Source: JBKPDV01 sp046728075
Lineage (GTDB): Bacteria > Acidobacteriota > Thermoanaerobaculia > UBA5066 > Gp7-AA6
Direction: 5' to 3'
Length of the DNA: 15,849 nt
Assembly: GCA_046728075.1 (NCBI GenBank)
Contig: JBKPDV010000256.1
Location: 1-15,849 of the forward strand
Positions 14,844-15,849 of this stretch are shown in pieces. The number at the start of each line of letters is the position of its first letter. The stretch's first letter is position 1. The notes beneath the pieces are model-generated. The model saw nothing but the letters and a program-made list of their open reading frames with translations, was not told where the DNA came from and searched no databases. A program made the position numbers and the translations under genes.

Positions 14844-15479
14844 TTGATCTGGCATGGCGACCGGCAGACGAGCGCGCTCTTCCTTCTTCGCTGGGCTCAC
14901 CTGATCTCCGGAATCGCGTGGCTCGGAATGCTGCTGGCCTTCCTGTTGACGGTCGAGGCAGCTCTCCCGAAGGTCAACGAAGGGGCGCGGACGCAAATCC
15001 GGGCGCATCTCTTGTCCAGGCTGCTCTTCTGGATGCGTTGGAGCGCCCTGGCCGCGGTTTCTGCCGGGATCGCCGACTACGTGTTGCTTCTGTCGGCCGA
15101 AGGCATCGCGCCGAGACTCTTCGTGTTTCTGGCCGCGTGGCTCTTTGGGTGGGCGGTAGTCGCGTCGCTGCTGAAGCTCTCCGCGTCCGGGAAGGCTCTC
15201 GCCGACGGCCGGCGGCTCGGGGCGGTCGTCGTCCTGTTTCTCGCGGCGCTCGCCTGGTCGGGGGATCTGTACATGCGCCGGGGAGGGAGCCACAAGACCA
15301 TCTCGCTTTCCCTGGGTGGCGGCCTTGCACTCCTGATGTTCGCAAATACCTGGTTCTTTCTGACCCCGGACAAAGCAGAAAGCCGACTGGGGTTGCTCGC
15401 CGCTCGGCTCAACGCGTGGCTGACTCCGGTCGTCCTGTTCCTGATGGGCTCGGCGAGCCACTTCCCGCTGTTCCGATAG
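14844..15479 (+). CDS. Second PuuD-membrane-domain-like protein, tandem paralogue
   Basis: A 211-residue membrane protein clearly paralogous to its upstream neighbour. Aligned end to end they share LRWxHxxxGIxWxG at the start, LFWxRW at 61-66, DGRxLG at 121-126, GGSxxTxSxSxGGGLxLxMFxNxW at 147-170, RxNxWL near 188-193 and MGxxSHFPxF at the end. His19 and His206 correspond to His19 and His228 of the neighbour. The loop before the last helix is shorter by about 20 residues. Helices near 11-37, 60-82, 91-111, 124-140, 155-174 and 190-206 are likely. The start is TTG at 14844 with GAAGGGA 5 bases upstream; a terminator precedes it. No cytochrome domain. The pair may form a heterodimer, which is inference. 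Confidence 0.7.
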   Translation: MIWHGDRQTSALFLLRWAHLISGIAWLGMLLAFLLTVEAALPKVNEGARTQIRAHLLSRLLFWMRWSALAAVSAGIADYVLLLSAEGIAPRLFVFLAAWLFGWAVVASLLKLSASGKALADGRRLGAVVVLFLAALAWSGDLYMRRGGSHKTISLSLGGGLALLMFANTWFFLTPDKAESRLGLLAARLNAWLTPVVLFLMGSASHFPLFR

Positions 15480-15492
15480 GGCCGACGAGTTC

Positions 15493-15579
15493 TCAGTTAT
15501 CCGTCATCCGTTTTCAATTAGGAAAGTCGGGAACACGAGCATCCGGACTTGAGCTGACAACTGACAACTGAAAACTCAT
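15493..15579. repeat. Facing period-7 arms between convergent genes
   Basis: Left arm: TCAGTTA 15493, TCCGTCA 15500, TCCGTTT 15507, TCAATTA 15514. Right arm: AGCTGAC 15552, AACTGAC 15559, AACTGAA 15566, AACTCAT 15573. The arms face each other across about 31 bases. The TGA stop of the minus-strand uracil glycosylase (15576-15578) lies inside the last unit, and the left arm begins 13 bases after the stop of the plus-strand membrane protein, so the block could end both transcripts. Confidence 0.85.
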
Positions 15580-15849
15580 GGCTGGGAGCCGGCCAGATAA
15601 TCCCTGACCAGTTTCATGTCTTCCCAGACATCCTTCTTGCGGTCCGGCGACCGCAGGAGGAAAGCCGGATGAAACGTCGGCATCACACGCACCCCTCGAG
15701 CGCTTCTCCACCTGCCCCGCATTCGCCCGATCGGCTCGTCGGTGCCGAGGACCGCCTGGGCGGCGAAGGTGCCCAGCGTCACGATGACCTTCGGCGAGAT
15801 CAACCGAATCTGCTCCTCGAGAAAGGGCATACAGGAGGCGACCTCGTCC
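15576..15849 (-). CDS. Family 4 uracil-DNA glycosylase, C-terminal part only
   Basis: Base-excision repair enzyme that removes uracil from DNA. Only the last 90 residues are inside the window; the N-terminus, with the first active-site motif and most iron-sulphur cysteines, lies beyond the right edge. What is visible matches family 4 (UdgA) well: DEVASCMPFLEEQIRLISPKVIVTLGTFAAQAVLG, where the Cys is one of the four ligands of the [4Fe-4S] cluster, then GRMRGRWRSARGVRVMPTFHPAFLLRSPDRKKDVWEDMKLV, which holds the HPAFLLR active-site motif. The ATG at 15830 is internal, not the true start. The gene converges on the membrane-protein pair, and its stop codon is part of a period-7 repeat arm. A family 5 enzyme is less likely. 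Confidence 0.88.
   Translation of the reverse strand, partial: DEVASCMPFLEEQIRLISPKVIVTLGTFAAQAVLGTDEPIGRMRGRWRSARGVRVMPTFHPAFLLRSPDRKKDVWEDMKLVRDYLAGSQP

Overview
The window is GC-rich, tightly packed bacterial DNA from a diderm: lptB and a LptC/LptA-type gene mean lipopolysaccharide export across two membranes. Sigma-54, a long-form hibernation factor, PtsN and HprK lie next to the lpt genes, which is a layout familiar from Gram-negative bacteria. Together with high GC, separate AccA and heptamer-rich intergenic DNA, this suggests Acidobacteriota (perhaps the Thermoanaerobaculia side). That placement is inference; a deltaproteobacterial lineage is the main alternative. No rRNA, tRNA, IS element, phage gene or CRISPR array was seen.

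Layout. Positions 1-9094, minus strand: a long housekeeping block read right to left, accA > recJ > lptC/lptA fusion > lptB > rpoN > hpf > ptsN > hprK (hprK is cut by the left edge). Four junctions are 4-base start/stop overlaps, so accA-recJ-lptCA-lptB and ptsN-hprK are probably translationally coupled. Positions 9095-12373, minus strand: priA and a small lipoprotein gene. Positions 12544-15479, plus strand: an aspartase/fumarase-superfamily lyase (probably aspartase) and two tandem paralogous six-helix membrane proteins resembling the membrane domain of PuuD-type urate oxidase, without its cytochrome domain. Positions 15576-15849, minus strand: the C-terminal part of a family 4 uracil-DNA glycosylase, cut by the right edge.

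How the genes fit together. AccA supplies malonyl-CoA for fatty acids, and the Lpt proteins move finished LPS outwards, so the first operon mixes envelope supply with envelope export. RecJ, PriA and the uracil glycosylase are repair and replication-restart functions. RpoN, HPF, PtsN and HprK form a regulatory group linking nitrogen-type PTS signalling, sigma-54 transcription and ribosome hibernation.

The most unusual signal is not a gene. Almost every real intergenic gap holds a short block of degenerate 7-base (once 8-base) tandem units, usually as two facing arms that could form a hairpin. Most blocks begin right at a stop codon. The unit sequence differs from gap to gap while the architecture is kept, and one such block appears to be translated as the last 55 residues of RecJ. 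This resembles the heptanucleotide STRR repeats of cyanobacteria in form. No gap without a gene exceeds 300 bases; the longest is 12374-12543.
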